Shown here one piece after another: positions 34,893 to 35,671 of a stretch of DNA of 35,671 nt. The notes under the pieces were generated by a model that did no database searches, was not told where the DNA came from, and saw nothing but the letters and a program-made list of their open reading frames with translations. The translations under genes and the position numbers were made by a program. How positions within the stretch are numbered: the first letter of the stretch is position 1; the number at the start of each line of letters is the position of its first letter. This DNA is from Pseudomonadota bacterium (GTDB lineage: Bacteria > Pseudomonadota > Gammaproteobacteria > Steroidobacterales > SZUA-146). The DNA lies in the NCBI GenBank assembly GCA_039028935.1, contig JBCCHD010000035.1, positions 1 to 35,671 on the forward strand. The letters run 5' to 3'.

Positions 34893-35492
34893 TTAATAGG
34901 ATGGTTGTAATCCTGTTAACAGCATGTCCGTGCAGTGCTGCACGACGCCAAATAAATCAAGATCGGGATCGCGAACGAGTAGATGCCCCCAGGCATTGCA
35001 CAGGCCAATGATCGACTGGGCGCCCATGCGGCAGTTCACACTCGAGCCTACGTCACCGTCGGACTGTGCCACGAGCAATATGTCCTCGAGTGCCTGCCGA
35101 TAGCCGCTGCCCAACGCTTTGAGCGTGGACCGTTTCTCTTTCGGTAAATACAGACGCTCATCGTTATAGACTTTCAGCGCCTCATTATTCTCTCGATAGC
35201 ACGACAGATGCGATGTCACGCTTGCCAGCAGTTTGGCGGCGAACGGTTGATTCGATTCAACGATTGATTGCATACGGGCCGCGTAGTCGCTCAATCCAAG
35301 CAAACACACCTCGTGTAGTGCCTCCTCTTTCGAGGAAAAGTAGTAGTACAAGCTGCCCTGCTGTATGCCCAGGCGCCCGGCGATATCGCGGGTCGTGGCG
35401 CCGTGGAAACCCTTTTCTGCAAACACGCTGGCGGCCGCCCGAATCGCGGCGATGCGCTGCTGCTGATATTTGTCGTCGTCGGTACTGGCCAT
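34893..35492 (-). CDS. TetR-family transcriptional regulator
   Basis: This 199-aa protein has an N-terminal TetR helix-turn-helix (RIAAIRAAASVFAEKGFHGATTRDIAGRLGIQQGSLYYYFSSKEEALHEV, about 13-62) and a divergent helical ligand domain. The ATG at 35492 is preceded by GAGG at about 12 nt, a rather long spacing. The gene lies 41 nt upstream of the ATP sulfurylase/APS kinase gene. It has its own promoter with a palindrome over the -10/-35 spacer, so autoregulation is likely. The ligand is unknown. Targets could be sat-cysC, a divergent gene beyond the window, or the carnitine genes, but no copy of its palindrome was noticed elsewhere here. Confidence 0.9.
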   Translation of the reverse strand: MASTDDDKYQQQRIAAIRAAASVFAEKGFHGATTRDIAGRLGIQQGSLYYYFSSKEEALHEVCLLGLSDYAARMQSIVESNQPFAAKLLASVTSHLSCYRENNEALKVYNDERLYLPKEKRSTLKALGSGYRQALEDILLVAQSDGDVGSSVNCRMGAQSIIGLCNAWGHLLVRDPDLDLFGVVQHCTDMLLTGLQPSY

Positions 35493-35518
35493 GCGGGTGT
35501 TTTCCTCACTCGAACACG

Positions 35519-35540
35519 AATTCTATAGGTCTATTGAATT
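35519..35540. promoter_or_regulatory. 22-bp near-palindrome, probable TetR operator
   Basis: Half-sites AATTCTATAG and CTATTGAATT, separated by GT, are inverted copies differing at one position. The site covers the -10 box and fills the spacer up to the -35 box of the tetR promoter, the classic place for autorepression. Confidence 0.65.
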
Positions 35541-35547
35541 ATTGCAA
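35520..35547 (-). promoter_or_regulatory. Predicted tetR promoter
   Basis: On the minus strand TTGCAA (35547-35542) is followed by 16 nt and TAGAAT (35525-35520), a 5/6 match to the -10 consensus. This gives a short leader before the ATG at 35492. Confidence 0.55.
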
Positions 35548-35671
35548 GGCCCATTCATAGTTTTTCATTTATTGTATTATATTTATATGGTTACATAATA
35601 TTTTGATTTTGAATAAATCGATCAATTTATAGTTTTCTGTTAAATAGAAATCGTCTGTTTGAGCCGCTGCG
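35548..35671. other. AT-rich intergenic sequence to the window edge
   Basis: This stretch is far richer in A+T than the rest of the window and contains runs such as TATTATATTTATAT, plus an ATAAAT/ATTTAT inverted repeat. No ORF or RNA gene is apparent. It probably holds promoters for a gene beyond the right edge. Confidence 0.5.

Overview
This 35.7-kb window reads as a stretch of chromosome from a proteobacterium, most likely a marine or osmolyte-using gammaproteobacterium. The evidence is PrpD, CaiD-type and YncD/PqqU-type proteins that resemble their E. coli relatives closely along their length, many lipoproteins, a TonB-type domain and M48 envelope protease, and moderately high G+C content. 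The exact lineage cannot be settled from the sequence alone. I found no mobile element, CRISPR array, rRNA or tRNA.

Left part (1-12264): a cell-envelope region. A minus-strand block runs from about 7625 to the left edge. It encodes an acidic, Ala-rich lipoprotein, an unrecognised 416-aa lipoprotein, a membrane Ser/Thr kinase with periplasmic TPR and PEGA domains, a four-PEGA protein ending in a formylglycine-enzyme-like (SUMF) domain without catalytic cysteines, and an exported protein cut by the window edge. The kinase, SUMF and exported genes are almost touching. Two overlapping lipoprotein genes (7945-9293) diverge from this block. A TPR/TonB-C protein and an M48 metalloprotease lipoprotein follow on the minus strand, overlapping by 8 nt.

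Middle (12265-20580): class I fructose-bisphosphate aldolase (plus strand, with palindromes upstream), a strong bidirectional terminator, a glutaryl-CoA-type dehydrogenase, GTP cyclohydrolase I, and a full methylcitrate-cycle operon (GntR regulator, prpB, prpC, prpD). The promoter of that operon carries two TTGT-N2-ACAA sites 63 bp apart. A YncD/PqqU-like TonB-dependent receptor diverges from it.

Right part (22742-35671): a minus-strand series that looks like a gamma-butyrobetaine/L-carnitine catabolic operon. In transcription order it encodes a BBOX-type 2-oxoglutarate dioxygenase, a BKACE enzyme, an L-carnitine dehydrogenase fused to a hotdog thioesterase, an acyl-CoA dehydrogenase, a CaiD-like crotonobetainyl-CoA hydratase, an NDP-forming acyl-CoA ligase and malate synthase G. 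The dioxygenase, dehydrogenase, BKACE and thioesterase make a direct route from gamma-butyrobetaine through carnitine and dehydrocarnitine to glycine betaine plus acetoacetate. The ligase, acyl-CoA dehydrogenase and CaiD could form a second, CoA-linked route into carnitine. Malate synthase would help assimilate the acetyl-CoA. The 5' leader of the operon contains a 19-codon ORF with a strong ribosome binding site, followed by inverted repeats. Last come a fused ATP sulfurylase/APS kinase and a TetR regulator whose promoter contains a near-perfect 22-bp palindrome. The final 120 bases are AT-rich and carry no gene that I can see.

Together the right half is a carbon and osmolyte catabolism region (propionyl-CoA, acetyl-CoA, glyoxylate, carnitine). 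The left half is an undescribed-looking kinase/PEGA/lipoprotein envelope system.
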